DNA of 64,000 nucleotides from Bacillota bacterium (GCA_019422105.1 JAHZDZ010000001.1:460316-524315); one strand, 5' to 3'; positions 52,132-61,692 are shown, counted from the first letter of the stretch. Notes: generated from the sequence alone by a model not told the origin. Made by a program: numbers and translations.

Positions 52132-53751
52132 ATGCTTGATATACTTTTTAAAAACGGCACCATTATCGACGGCTCGGGAAAGAATTGCTTCACCGGAGAC
52201 ATCGGCATAAAAGGAAAGAAGATAGCAGTCATAGGCACAGTAGAGGAAAAAGCAGTTCAAACCATAGATATTACGGGTCTTATTATCTGTCCGGGCTTCA
52301 TCGACAACCACAGCCACAGCGACTACAATGTGGTTATCGATCCCCTGGGGCAGAACATACTAAGTCAGGGCATCACAACGGAAATCGCAGGAAACTGCGG
52401 CCACTCCCTTGGTCCCTCCAAAGACGGACAATGGACAATGGGCCACTCCATGTTCCCCCAAGCGACACCGGAGCAGATTAAGCTTTTGGAGAAAAAGAGC
52501 CGTACCTTCGGCAGCTATTTTAACCTTTTGGAACAAACACCCATGTCCACCAACCTCTTAAGCTATGTGGGACAGGGCGCTGTACGTTCCGCCGTCATGG
52601 GCTTTGAAAACCGGCCCGCTTCCAAAAAGGAAATGGAAGAAATGGGGGCTTTGGTGGCAGAGGCCATGGAGGCCGGCGCTGTTGGACTCTCTACGGGCTT
52701 GAGTTATCCGCCCGGCTCCTTTACAACAAAGGAGGAAATTGCTAAGTTGTGTAAAATTGTCGCCTCCTACGGCGGAAATTATGTCACCCATATGCGTGAC
52801 GAAAGCGATGACGTGCTGAAAAGCGTGGAGGAAACCATATGGATAGCTAAGGAGGCAGGACTTCCGGCCATCATCTCCCACCACAAGGTGTCAGGCAAAA
52901 AGAATTGGGGGCTTTCCGCAGAAACGCTGAAATTAATCGATAACGCTGTAGCAGAGGGGGTAGACGTCTATCTGGATCAGTATCCCTATAACGCGGGCTG
53001 TACCCGTCTTATCAGCATTATTCCCCAGGAATTTCAAAACGGCGGCTTTGAAGCCGTCTCCGAAAATTTGAAGGATAAAGCCTTCCGCCATAAAGTGACA
53101 GAAAGGCTTGAGGCCATGATGGCAGGAGAAAAGGGACTGGCGGAAAATCTCCTCATAAGTGCAGGAGGCTTCGGAGGCGTTCGCGTTGTCAACTGGCAAA
53201 GCCACCCTGAATTTGCAGGCATGGGCATTTTGGACATTGCCAAAGCCCTTTCCTGCAAAGACCCTTACGAACTGCTTTACGACATTATCGAGGAGACAGG
53301 CGCCAGCACCATGGGACTGTTTACAACTGTTGATGAAAATGACATTGAGCGCATTATGTCCCACCCCAGAACCATGGGAAGCTGTGACACTTCACATTCC
53401 ACTGTAGTCAGCATCAACGGCCATCCCCGCTCCTTTGCCACCTTTACCAGACGCATCACCCACTATGTCAGAGAAAGGCATTTGATTGCTCTGGAGGAAA
53501 TGATACGCAAGTCAACCTCCCTGACAGCCAGCGTTGTGGGCCTTAAAAATAAAGGCCTGCTGGCGCCGGGCTATGACGCCGATATCGTCGTCTTTGATTA
53601 TGAAAATTTGGAGGCGCTGGCGGATTATGCCCATCCTACCGCCCGTAACAAAGGCATGAAATTTGTTCTGGTCAACGGAAAATTTGCTCTTATTGATGAT
53701 GTCTGCACCGATATTTTGTCCGGCGGCGTCATCCGCTTAAACAGGCAGTAA
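52132..53751 (+). CDS. N-acyl-D-amino-acid deacylase-like amidohydrolase
   Basis: 539 residues; GGAAAGGAG lies upstream. Amidohydrolase superfamily, D-aminoacylase branch: an N-terminal beta part (MLDILFKNGTIIDGSG), PGFIDNHSHSD (metal ligands His60, His62, then Asp64), EIAGNCGHS (Cys89, the bridging Cys seen in D-aminoacylases), YVTHMRDES and IISHHKVSG (further metal His), and GCDTSHSTV-like SCDTS where GSDG is usual, which may alter substrate choice. C-terminal LLAPGYDADIVVFDYENL is standard. Cytoplasmic. It likely releases amino acids from N-acyl-amino acids imported by the MFS proteins. Confidence 0.88.
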   Translation: MLDILFKNGTIIDGSGKNCFTGDIGIKGKKIAVIGTVEEKAVQTIDITGLIICPGFIDNHSHSDYNVVIDPLGQNILSQGITTEIAGNCGHSLGPSKDGQWTMGHSMFPQATPEQIKLLEKKSRTFGSYFNLLEQTPMSTNLLSYVGQGAVRSAVMGFENRPASKKEMEEMGALVAEAMEAGAVGLSTGLSYPPGSFTTKEEIAKLCKIVASYGGNYVTHMRDESDDVLKSVEETIWIAKEAGLPAIISHHKVSGKKNWGLSAETLKLIDNAVAEGVDVYLDQYPYNAGCTRLISIIPQEFQNGGFEAVSENLKDKAFRHKVTERLEAMMAGEKGLAENLLISAGGFGGVRVVNWQSHPEFAGMGILDIAKALSCKDPYELLYDIIEETGASTMGLFTTVDENDIERIMSHPRTMGSCDTSHSTVVSINGHPRSFATFTRRITHYVRERHLIALEEMIRKSTSLTASVVGLKNKGLLAPGYDADIVVFDYENLEALADYAHPTARNKGMKFVLVNGKFALIDDVCTDILSGGVIRLNRQ

Positions 53752-53770
53752 CACTCTCATATAGATATAC

Positions 53771-53811
53771 CGAAAAAAGAACAGCCGCGGCAGAGTATGC
53801 CGCGGCTGTTC
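53771..53811. terminator. Hairpin between the aminoacylase and leu operons
   Basis: GAACAGCCGCGGCA-GAGTA-TGCCGCGGCTGTTC. The T run (TTTTTT) is on the minus strand, so it can also stop transcription coming from leuB. Confidence 0.75.
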
Positions 53812-54456
53812 CGTGTATAAAAAATCTCTGGCAGCGCTGTCAAAACTTTTTTGCGCTACTGTAGTTATAAAATAAACTTGTTCCGACAACCTTTCGCAGC
53901 CCCACTGAAGCAGTGTATTGTGCTGCGCAAAACCGCTTTCAGCGGCCGTGTTTCTTTCCGGAACTACTTGAAACTTGCTCTTTTCCCCAGTGGAAATAGA
54001 TTCCGCCTACGGTTTCCATTCTGGAGACCTTGGCGGAACAATAAATTCACTTTATCAGCAGTCAAGCAAAACCTCGAAAGCTGTCTACACCTGCCAGCTC
54101 AAAACTCAAAACTGGTTTATGACATCCTGAAATAAAGCTGCCTGATTTTTCTGGGAAAACTCCCTTTTCCGATAAATTTTTCCGCTCCGACCCTATAAAA
54201 CGGACAAGCCTTGACAACGCCCAAGATTGAAAAATACAATGCATTCTAAAATCCGTCTCCCCCTGGGGACTTCCGTAATCCCAGCCGGATTTTTGAAAGC
54301 TGTGTCTTCTATAACAATTACGCTCAAAACAAACCATCTTATGACAAGTCTCACCAAATACCATTGCCGTTTGCCACCCCCTGAAATTGCAGGAAGCCTG
54401 TATACTCCCCTCATTTCTCCTTGGCAAACGCTTCCTGATGTAACTCGTAGGTCTTT
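53812..54456. other. Gap of about 640 bases, no supported gene
   Basis: Minus-strand frames of 73-121 codons exist but have no ribosome binding site and an odd composition. Small palindromes such as CCGCTGAAAGCGG (near 53934-53946) suggest a further REP-like stretch. Confidence 0.5.
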
Positions 54457-55530
54457 CTAAATTCTTTTACAGATTTGCTCTCCCATTTCCTTTGTACCGC
54501 AGGCGATTTTACCATTACTCATAATATCCGCCGTGCGGTATCCCTCCTCAAGAACCCTCGTTACGGCTTCCTCTATGGCTTCCGCCTCCTTATCCAGATG
54601 GAAGGAATAGCGCAGCATCATGGCCGCAGAAAGAATGGTCGCCACAGGATTAGCCTTGTCCTGCCCCGCAATATCGGGCGCAGAGCCGTGTATCGGCTCA
54701 TACATGCCCAAAGTGCTTTTCCCCATGCTGGCTGAGGGCAGCATACCGATAGAGCCCGTCACCATACTGGCCTCATCTGATAAAATATCCCCGAACATAT
54801 TGGAAGTCACTATCACGTCAAACTGTTTGGGATCCCTGACTATCTGCATGGCGGCATTATCCACATACATGTGGCTTACCTCCACCTCGGGATACTCCTT
54901 TGCCATTTCCGCAATGGTTTTTCGCCACAGGCGGGAAGTTTCCAGCACATTGGCCTTATCCACGCTGCAAAGCTTTTTATTCCTCTGCATGGCAATCTCG
55001 AAGGCTTTTTTTCCTATCCTTTTTACCTCCTCCACGCTGTAGCTCTCCGTGTCATAGGCCTCCTCGCCATACCTGCCGCTGCGGTATCCCCTGTCGCCAA
55101 AATAGATACCGCCTGTCAGCTCACGCACAATCATAATATTGAACTCATCCCCCACAAGCTCTTTCTTTAACGGGCAGGCATCGGATAATGCCTTATGCAT
55201 GATGGCAGGGCGCAGGTTCGCAAAAAGCGCCAAACCCTCACGAAGCTTTAAAAGAGCTTTTTCCGGCCTCTTTTCCCCCGGCAAAGCGTCCCACTTGGGG
55301 CCTCCTACCGCACCCAGCATAACGGAATCGCTCTTTTTACAAACCTCCAGTGTTTCGGCGGGAAGTCCCTCGCCGCACTCGTCAATGGCCGCGCCCCCTG
55401 CCATGCAGTATTGGAACGTAAACTCATGCTGGAATTTTTCTCCGATCCTCTTTAAAACCTTAACGCCTTCCTCTATGACCTCGGGGCCAATGCCGTCCCC
55501 CGGTATTACCGCTATCTGATATTTTCCCAT
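54457..55530 (-). CDS. leuB: 3-Isopropylmalate dehydrogenase
   Basis: 357 residues, GGGAGG 7 bases before the ATG. Decarboxylating beta-hydroxyacid dehydrogenase: MGKYQIAVIPGDGIGPEV, AVGGPKWD, RELTGGIYFGDRG, the catalytic Tyr/Lys region (EAYDTESYSVEEV; CSVDKANVLETSRLW), MFGDILSDEASM and the NAD+ site YEPIHGSAPDIAGQ.KANP. Third step of leucine synthesis. Last gene of leuA-leuC-leuD-leuB. Confidence 0.97.
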   Translation of the reverse strand: MGKYQIAVIPGDGIGPEVIEEGVKVLKRIGEKFQHEFTFQYCMAGGAAIDECGEGLPAETLEVCKKSDSVMLGAVGGPKWDALPGEKRPEKALLKLREGLALFANLRPAIMHKALSDACPLKKELVGDEFNIMIVRELTGGIYFGDRGYRSGRYGEEAYDTESYSVEEVKRIGKKAFEIAMQRNKKLCSVDKANVLETSRLWRKTIAEMAKEYPEVEVSHMYVDNAAMQIVRDPKQFDVIVTSNMFGDILSDEASMVTGSIGMLPSASMGKSTLGMYEPIHGSAPDIAGQDKANPVATILSAAMMLRYSFHLDKEAEAIEEAVTRVLEEGYRTADIMSNGKIACGTKEMGEQICKRI

Positions 55531-55634
55531 TTTAAACCTCCCGCTTTATTCTTCTGCTTTTGCCCTTATGCCGATTATGAAAAAGGATTTGGTATCCTGC
55601 CTCCGGCTATCCCATTGTCGGACAAAATTTTGAC

Positions 55635-56132
55635 CTACTTCCGGAACTTCTCCTTTGTCTGGTTTACCAGTCCGTCCGCCTTCATAATTTCCTGTATGAA
55701 TTCCGGAAACGCCTGCGCCTGATACGTGTGACCCTTTGTTACATTTTTAATAACACCTGTGGAAAAATCAACCTCCACCTCATTTCCCGCCTCAATATCC
55801 TTTGATGCTTCCTCACATTCCAAAATGGGAAGACCGATATTGATGGCGTTGCGGTAAAATATTCTGGCAAATGTCGCCGCAATAACGCAGCTCACCCCTG
55901 CCGTTTTGATGGCCAAGGGAGCGTGCTCACGGGAAGAGCCGCAGCCAAAATTCTTTTCCGCAACAATAATATCACCCTTCTGCACCTGATTGACAAAATC
56001 CGGGTCAATATCAATCATACAGTATTTTGCCAATTCCTTCGCGTCCGGCACATTCAAATACCTTGCCGGTATGATAACATCCGTATCCACATTATCGCCG
56101 TATTTAAACACTCTTCCTTTTGCGTCCATCAT
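55635..56132 (-). CDS. leuD: 3-Isopropylmalate dehydratase small subunit
   Basis: 165 residues; its first ATG (56132) overlaps the leuC stop (ATGA) and GGAGG lies 6 bases upstream. Swivelling aconitase domain: GDNVDTDVIIPARYL, KNFGCGSSREHAPLAI (substrate loop), FARIFYRNAINIGLP. The short form matches the archaeal/clostridial LeuD type rather than the about 200-residue enterobacterial type. Forms the isomerase with LeuC. Confidence 0.96.
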   Translation of the reverse strand: MMDAKGRVFKYGDNVDTDVIIPARYLNVPDAKELAKYCMIDIDPDFVNQVQKGDIIVAEKNFGCGSSREHAPLAIKTAGVSCVIAATFARIFYRNAINIGLPILECEEASKDIEAGNEVEVDFSTGVIKNVTKGHTYQAQAFPEFIQEIMKADGLVNQTKEKFRK

Positions 56133-57400
56133 CTTTCTCCTCCAATCTCATCAGGCGTCGCGATTTTTCCAAGTATAGCGGAAGCGGCTGCTACCGCCGG
56201 ACTTGCCAGATAAACCTCTGATTCCACATGTCCCATACGCCCTACAAAGTTTCGGTTTGTGGTGGAGACGCATCTTTCTCCAGCCGCCAGTATACCCATA
56301 TAGCCTCCCAGACACGGGCCGCAGGTCGGTGTGGAGACCACTGCCCCGGCCTCAATAAAGGTTTCCACAAAGCCTTCCTTCACACACTGCATATAAATCT
56401 TTTGTGTCGCCGGTATCACAATGGTTCTGACACCCTTTGCCACCTTTCTTCCCTTCAGAATTTCCGCCGCGATTTTCATATCCTCATAACGGCCGTTGGT
56501 GCAGCTTCCAATGACTACCTGGTCAATTTTCACCTCTCCTGCTTCCTCTACAGTTTTGGTGTTTTCCGGAAGGTGAGGGAAGGATACTGTTGGCTTTAGC
56601 TGACTCAAATCAATGGTGTAGACCTCGTCATACTCTGAGTCCTCATCCGCCTCATAAATGGTAAAGTCCTTGGACGAATGCTCTTTCGTGTAGGCCACTG
56701 TTTTCTCGTCCACAGGAAAAATACCGTTTTTGCCGCCGGCTTCAATTGCCATATTTGCCATGGTAAATCTATCGTCCATAGAAAGATACTGAATACCGTC
56801 TCCGGTAAACTCCATAGATTTGTATAACGCTCCGTCAACGCCTATCATACCGATAATATGTAATATAACGTCCTTGCCGCCTACCCACTTCTGCGGCTTT
56901 CCCGTCAGCACAAATTTGATAGCACTGGGCACCTTAAACCAGCACTCGCCTGTGGCCATGCCGACTGCCATATCCGTACTGCCAATTCCGGTAGAGAAAG
57001 CTCCCAGGGCGCCATAGGTACAGGTATGGGAATCGGCGCCGATTACCAAATCCCCCGGCACAACCAGCCCTTTTTCCGGCAGCAGGGCATGTTCAACGCC
57101 CATTTCTCCCACGTCGTAAAAATTTTTAATTTCCTTTTCATTGGCAAAATCGCGGCAGCACTTGCACTGTTCCGCAGATTTAATATCCTTGTTGGGCACA
57201 AAGTGATCTAAAACAATAACCACCTTATCCCTGTCAAAAACCTCCGTAGCGCCTGTTTTTTTAAATTCCGGCACAGCGACAGAGGTTGTAATATCATTGC
57301 CCAAAACAATATCAAGCTTTGCCTTAATCAGCTCTCCCGCCTTTACACTTTCCTTGCCGGCATGAGCCGCAAGTATTTTCTGCGTCATTGTCATTCCCAT
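56129..57400 (-). CDS. leuC: 3-Isopropylmalate dehydratase large subunit
   Basis: 423 residues, the HacA-like short type that pairs with a 165-residue LeuD. AGGAGTG lies 8-9 bases upstream. The [4Fe-4S] cluster cysteines are in GSCTNGRYED and TCGPCLGGYMG; GADSHTCTYGALGAFSTGIGSTD is the substrate region. It isomerises 2- to 3-isopropylmalate. A gap of about 55 bases separates it from leuA upstream. Confidence 0.96.
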   Translation of the reverse strand: MGMTMTQKILAAHAGKESVKAGELIKAKLDIVLGNDITTSVAVPEFKKTGATEVFDRDKVVIVLDHFVPNKDIKSAEQCKCCRDFANEKEIKNFYDVGEMGVEHALLPEKGLVVPGDLVIGADSHTCTYGALGAFSTGIGSTDMAVGMATGECWFKVPSAIKFVLTGKPQKWVGGKDVILHIIGMIGVDGALYKSMEFTGDGIQYLSMDDRFTMANMAIEAGGKNGIFPVDEKTVAYTKEHSSKDFTIYEADEDSEYDEVYTIDLSQLKPTVSFPHLPENTKTVEEAGEVKIDQVVIGSCTNGRYEDMKIAAEILKGRKVAKGVRTIVIPATQKIYMQCVKEGFVETFIEAGAVVSTPTCGPCLGGYMGILAAGERCVSTTNRNFVGRMGHVESEVYLASPAVAAASAILGKIATPDEIGGER

Positions 57401-57454
57401 TATACATTCACTCCTATTCTAAAACCGCTGATTATTTACAAATTATTGTCCCTA

Positions 57455-59134
57455 TTACAAACTGCTTTCCCTGAAACAACTGCTGCATTTCTTGTTGATA
57501 CAGCTTACTACCGCCCGCAGGGAGGATTTAATAATATTGCTTGATGTTCCGGCGCCAAAGAAAATATCTCCCTGCTCGTCGGAAATTTGTATATAAGAAA
57601 TAGCTCTCGCCTTTTTGCCGTATTCCATGGAATGCTCGCTGTAGTCTACAATCTCTATTTTCATATGGAGAAAGCTTTCCACCGCATGACAGAAGGCGTC
57701 CACAATACCGTTTCCTTCACCTCTGACGGTGTGCTTCTCACCCTGATACACTATCTCCGCTTCAATGGAAACATCATCGCTGCCGCTCTGGCCAAACTCT
57801 CTGTAGCCCTCCAGACTCAGCGGACTGCGCAAATCCACATATTCCTTGTTGAACACATCATATATCTTGTTGGAGGAGATTTCCGCATGATTCTCATCAG
57901 AAATTTTGGTGATAATTTTACTCAAATCTGCCTGGAAAGGCTTCGGCATATGAAGCCCGTAATTCTGCTCCAGCACAAAGGCTACGCCGCCCTTGCCCGA
58001 CTGGCTGTTGATGCGGATAATCGGGTCATAGCTGCGTCCCACATCCACCGGGTCAATGGGCAGATAGGGCACCTCCCAGTAATCCGGATGTTCCTTTGCC
58101 CTCTCCATCCCCTTGCGGATGGCATCCTGATGGGAGCCCGAAAAAGCGGTATAAACCAAATCCCCCGCATATGGATGCCTGGGATGTACCCGGATGCCTG
58201 TCGATTTCTCATACATCCATACCGCCTCATTGATGTCGCTGAAATCAAGCCCTGTGTCAATACCCTGGGAAAACATATTCATGGCAATCGTCATAATATC
58301 GGCGTTTCCCGTTCTCTCACCGTTTCCGAATAAGGTTCCCTCTACCCTGTCGGCGCCCGCCATAATCGCAAGCTCTGTTGCGGCAACCGCCTCGCCTCTG
58401 TCATTATGGGCATGGAGGCTTACAATAACAGAATCTCTGCTTTTAAGATGCTCGCACATATACTCAATCTGATCTGCGTATACATTGGGCGTCGTCATCT
58501 CCACTGTGGAGGGAAGATTTATAATCACTTTTCTCTCCGGCGTCGGCTTCCACACGTCAATGACCGCATTGCAAATATCAGCCGCAAAATCCATTTCTGT
58601 CCCCGTAAAGCTCTCGGGGGAATACTCAAATATAAATTCCGTGCCGGGATACTTTTTAGCCTCCCCCTCAATCAGCTCTGCCCCAAAGACTGCCAAATCA
58701 ATGGTGGCCTGTCTGGAATTGTGGAATACCACATCCCTTTGCAGCGTGGAAGTGGAATTATAGAGGTGGACAACCGCCTTTTTTGCGCCCTTTAACGCCT
58801 GAAATGTCTTTTCAATGATCTCCGTTCTGGATTGGGTCAACACCTGTATGACAATATCATCTGGAATCAAATCCCTCTCGATCAAAGCCCTTGTAAATTC
58901 ATACTCTGTATCGGAAGCCGCCGGAAAACCGATTTCTATTTCCTTGAATCCCGTTTTTACCAGAAAAGCAAAGAAATCCAGCTTCTGCTCCAGGCTCATG
59001 GGTATTTCCAACGCCTGATTGCCATCCCTCAAATCCACACTGCACCAGTAAGGCGCTTTCTCAATCCTCTTGCCCGGCCATTTTCTGTTTGGCATATCCA
59101 TTAAAGGATATGGCCTGTATTTTTGATGATTCAT
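57455..59134 (-). CDS. leuA: 2-Isopropylmalate synthase (type 2)
   Basis: 559 residues from the ATG at 59134 (MNHQKYRPYPLMDMPNRKWP), with GGGGGAT 5 bases upstream; the upstream extension runs through the T-box terminator and is rejected. LeuA type 2 (yeast/actinobacterial branch): WCSVDLRDGNQAL (metal Asp), EIGFPAASDTEYEF, SLHAHNDRGEAVAA (metal His pair), LFGNGERTGN. The C-terminal LeuA dimer/allosteric domain (about 430-559) should give leucine feedback inhibition. First gene of the leu operon, under T-box control. Confidence 0.96.
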   Translation of the reverse strand: MNHQKYRPYPLMDMPNRKWPGKRIEKAPYWCSVDLRDGNQALEIPMSLEQKLDFFAFLVKTGFKEIEIGFPAASDTEYEFTRALIERDLIPDDIVIQVLTQSRTEIIEKTFQALKGAKKAVVHLYNSTSTLQRDVVFHNSRQATIDLAVFGAELIEGEAKKYPGTEFIFEYSPESFTGTEMDFAADICNAVIDVWKPTPERKVIINLPSTVEMTTPNVYADQIEYMCEHLKSRDSVIVSLHAHNDRGEAVAATELAIMAGADRVEGTLFGNGERTGNADIMTIAMNMFSQGIDTGLDFSDINEAVWMYEKSTGIRVHPRHPYAGDLVYTAFSGSHQDAIRKGMERAKEHPDYWEVPYLPIDPVDVGRSYDPIIRINSQSGKGGVAFVLEQNYGLHMPKPFQADLSKIITKISDENHAEISSNKIYDVFNKEYVDLRSPLSLEGYREFGQSGSDDVSIEAEIVYQGEKHTVRGEGNGIVDAFCHAVESFLHMKIEIVDYSEHSMEYGKKARAISYIQISDEQGDIFFGAGTSSNIIKSSLRAVVSCINKKCSSCFRESSL

Positions 59135-59169
59135 GTTCCATCCCCCTTTATACTCCTGAACCTTCCCGA

Positions 59170-59214
59170 AAAAATAAAAAAGCCTTTCGTCTCTGTTTGT
59201 CAGAGACGAAAGGC
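59170..59214 (-). terminator. T-box-controlled terminator
   Basis: GCCTTTCGTCTCTG-ACAAA-CAGAGACGAAAGGC on the minus strand followed by TTTTTTATTTTTT, 35 bases before the leuA start. Confidence 0.93.
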
Positions 59215-59455
59215 ATATCTTCCGCGGTACCACTCTTCTTTATTTCCTCTAGAGGAAATACAGCTCATTTAGATACAAGTTGTGTAAACTGATATCCTGC
59301 CACTCATAACGGCTGGCTTCCGTTCCCACCTATTTTTCATTCAGCGGACCACTCCAAGGCGAGTTCAGCTTTTCTCCATTACTGCCTCGCACCAGACGGC
59401 AGCTCTCTGAAATATCAAAAAACCTACTATTCCTTTTCACAGTGTTTCAATTCTT
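59170..59455 (-). promoter_or_regulatory. Leucine T-box leader of the leu operon
   Basis: The minus-strand leader contains the T-box sequence AGTGGTACCGCGG (59222-59234), stem I with the specifier region GAACTCGCC (CTC Leu codon, 59361-59363), and the terminator at 59170-59214. Uncharged tRNA-Leu(GAG) would pair with the specifier and T-box and prevent termination when leucine is short. Confidence 0.9.
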
Positions 59456-59478
59456 ATTCACTTTATGTTAATGGAACT

Positions 59479-59507
59479 AATCTATCACATTTTTAAAAAG
59501 AAGTCAA
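59479..59507 (-). promoter_or_regulatory. Promoter of the leu operon
   Basis: Minus strand TTGACT (59502-59507), 17-base spacer, TAGATT (59479-59484), about 25 bases before the T-box leader. Confidence 0.6.
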
Positions 59508-59566
59508 TGCCATTTTTAGATCTTTTATGCAAAACTATTTTTATGCAGAATTTAGTTTTTCTGCGT

Positions 59567-60403
59567 TTACTTCAGTTTTACTACAATGAGCTGTGGCCTG
59601 TTGTTCACACGAACAGGGATAACGCTGTTTCCAAGGCCTCTGCTGACGACCATTTTTGTTTGGCCTTTTTCAAACAAGCCTTCCGTATACAAAGGAAATA
59701 CCCCCTGATTGGGCGCTATCAGACCGCCTATGAAGGGAATACGCATCTGTCCGCCGTGTGCATGTCCGCTTAATACCAGATCTATTTCCTTTTCTGCATA
59801 GACATCAAACAGCTCCGGTCTGTGAGACAGCAATATGGTATATCCATCTGTTCTTTCACTCAGCACTTCCAATCTTCTGCCCATTTCCACCGCTTCTTCT
59901 CCGCCGTCCGCATTAAAAGCAGGGTCGTCTAATCCAATCAGCGCAAATGGGATTCCATGACAGATCACCTCAGCCTTTTCCCCTCTCAGCACAACCACTT
60001 CAGCCTCCTTTAGCTGCTCCTCCAAATCCCCCCAATCCTCCGACCATGCCTCGTGGTTTCCGGTAACATAATAGACTGGGGCAAGCGCTGCGGCGCCCTG
60101 TATGAATTCCATGGCTTTGCCCAATTCCGTATGATCGGAATCAATCAAATCCCCAGTAACGGCAATCAAATCAGGGGACGCCTCCTCTATTTTTTCCAAA
60201 AGGCGGCCTTGCCTCTCTCCAAAGGAAGCATTGTGCAAATCAGACACCTGAACGATAGTCAGTCCGGAAAATCCTTCCGGCAGCCTTTTATCCTCTATCT
60301 CCATCAAAGTAACCTCAATGGAAGTGTTGCCCCAGTAAAGCCACAGGGCGGCAAGTAAACACAAAGATAAAAAAATGACCGCCCTTTTCCTTTTTCTATG
60401 CAT
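59567..60403 (-). CDS. Membrane-anchored metallophosphoesterase
   Basis: 278 residues from the ATG at 60403 (AAGGAG 8 bases upstream). One N-terminal helix (RAVIFLSLCLLAALWLYW), then a calcineurin-like phosphoesterase domain facing outside: QVSDLHNASFG, TGDLIDSD, VTGNHEAW, LLSHRPELF and LSGHAHGGQMR give the full set of metal ligands. It resembles YkuE/YaeI, which in B. subtilis is wall-associated; lipid A-like or phospholipid substrates are suggested for relatives. It overlaps no neighbour; leu T-box promoter lies directly downstream. Confidence 0.92.
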   Translation of the reverse strand: MHRKRKRAVIFLSLCLLAALWLYWGNTSIEVTLMEIEDKRLPEGFSGLTIVQVSDLHNASFGERQGRLLEKIEEASPDLIAVTGDLIDSDHTELGKAMEFIQGAAALAPVYYVTGNHEAWSEDWGDLEEQLKEAEVVVLRGEKAEVICHGIPFALIGLDDPAFNADGGEEAVEMGRRLEVLSERTDGYTILLSHRPELFDVYAEKEIDLVLSGHAHGGQMRIPFIGGLIAPNQGVFPLYTEGLFEKGQTKMVVSRGLGNSVIPVRVNNRPQLIVVKLK

Positions 60404-60495
60404 CACCCTGTCTCCTTCCCAACACACCGTCCTTCTTACGAGAGCTCTTCTCTTACCTGCATTCCCTCTCTGATAGCAATAAAATAATTTCCCTA

Positions 60496-60526
60496 TAAAA
60501 ACAGTAAAAGAGGGCTCCCCTCTTTT
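60496..60526 (-). terminator. Terminator after the GNAT gene
   Basis: AAAAGAGGG-GAGC-CCTCTTTT then ACTGTTTTTA on the minus strand; the stem overlaps the stop codon region. Confidence 0.8.
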
Positions 60527-61013
60527 AATAATCCATCCTCATATGAATGACATCGTCCTGGATTCCCACCTTCATCAGCCCTCTTGCTGCTATTCCATTC
60601 TCATAAAATCCGAATTTCCGATACAGGCATTGCGCTCTTCTATTGCTGCCTCTTACCTCCAAAAAAACGGACTGATAGCCAAATTCCCGCCCGGCTTTTA
60701 GAATTTCCTTCATCAGAGCCTCCCCTAGGCCCCGCCCACGGTATTCCTTCAAAAGACCTATTCCGAGACTTCCGCATTGGCAGTCCAGAGGCTCAATGTC
60801 ACTCCACCCAACAATATTATCGGTTGCACAGTCTAATACAAATAAAAAGGGGATATTCTTTTCTATGGCATTGCGCACAAAATTGACTGTCTGATAATAA
60901 CGGAATCCTCTTGTCCTGCCCAAATAGATTCTTTCCCTCGCTATCTCGTCAAACATATTCCAGTAGGACTTTATATACCTGTTCTCCGGCCTGATAAAAG
61001 CAATTCCCTCCAT
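60525..61013 (-). CDS. GNAT-family N-acetyltransferase
   Basis: 162 residues, GAGGTG 6 bases before the ATG. A single GNAT domain: SLGIGLLKEYRGRGLGEALMKEIL is motif A (acetyl-CoA pyrophosphate loop RGRGLG), followed by VFLEVRGSNRRAQCLYRKFGF (motif B). RimJ/RimL-like in general shape; acceptor unknown. Confidence 0.9.
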   Translation of the reverse strand: MEGIAFIRPENRYIKSYWNMFDEIARERIYLGRTRGFRYYQTVNFVRNAIEKNIPFLFVLDCATDNIVGWSDIEPLDCQCGSLGIGLLKEYRGRGLGEALMKEILKAGREFGYQSVFLEVRGSNRRAQCLYRKFGFYENGIAARGLMKVGIQDDVIHMRMDY

Positions 61014-61104
61014 AGGGACACCTCAATCCTGCAAAAAGCCATGCGGCTGCCAATAAAATAATCATTGGATATTTGTATCACTCATTTCAGAATAAAATAC
61101 AATA

Positions 61105-61692
61105 TCATTTTTCCTCTTTCTCCCTGTTCAGATCCTCCGCACTCTCCTCCTGCACTTCCTTCGCCGCCTTCTCTGCCCTCTCAAGGGCGATTTCCCTGGC
61201 TAATTCTTTTTTTTGCAGCACAGGTATGGAATTAATCACGATTGCCACAAAAATGCCGATAAGGGTATCCACAATACGGTTTAAGGCAAAAGTATAGGGC
61301 ATCAGGTCAGCCCCATGAGTAATAACTGTACTTAAATAGACAACACACGTTATATAAGTTGCAGATGTTTTATGCATCAGCACCGTAATATACATTAGGA
61401 GAATGATAGACGCGGAAATAATAAAATACTGAAACAAATCATGACCGTCCGGCAAAAAACGCCTCATCAGTATCAGCATCACCATACCAAAAAGACCTCC
61501 TGTCAAGGTCCCCACAATACGATTCAAACCCACCTTCAAGCTGTTTTGCACATCCGGCTGCATACACAGTATTGCCGCAATGGCAGAATAAAAAGGAATA
61601 CCTCCCCGACGGTAGTATCCAATTAAGAGACAAATAAAAACAGCTGACGCAGATTTTATAATACGAAGGCCTATAGGCGGCAGCTTCTCCAC
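61105..61692 (-). CDS. Aromatic acid exporter family protein (ArAE/FUSC, DUF939)
   Basis: 195 residues. Four hydrophobic segments; IPFYSAIAAILCMQPDVQNSLKVGLNRIVGTLTGG is the conserved ArAE/FUSC half with the GxxRxxGTxxG motif repeated later as ALNRIVDTLIG. The C-terminus is a charged coiled region (KKELAREIALERAEKAAKEVQEESAEDLNREKEEK). Half-size compared with full FUSC exporters, as is usual in Firmicutes; would have to work as an oligomer. Confidence 0.85.
   Translation of the reverse strand: MEKLPPIGLRIIKSASAVFICLLIGYYRRGGIPFYSAIAAILCMQPDVQNSLKVGLNRIVGTLTGGLFGMVMLILMRRFLPDGHDLFQYFIISASIILLMYITVLMHKTSATYITCVVYLSTVITHGADLMPYTFALNRIVDTLIGIFVAIVINSIPVLQKKELAREIALERAEKAAKEVQEESAEDLNREKEEK

Noticed and set aside
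54062..54427. Minus-strand frame of 121 codons after leuB
   Set aside because: No ribosome binding site, odd Cys/Phe-rich composition and no recognisable domain; treated as non-coding.
57455..59233. Longer leuA start at 59233
   Set aside because: The extension would be translated from the T-box terminator and T-box sequence; the ATG at 59134 has a good ribosome binding site and matches the family start.
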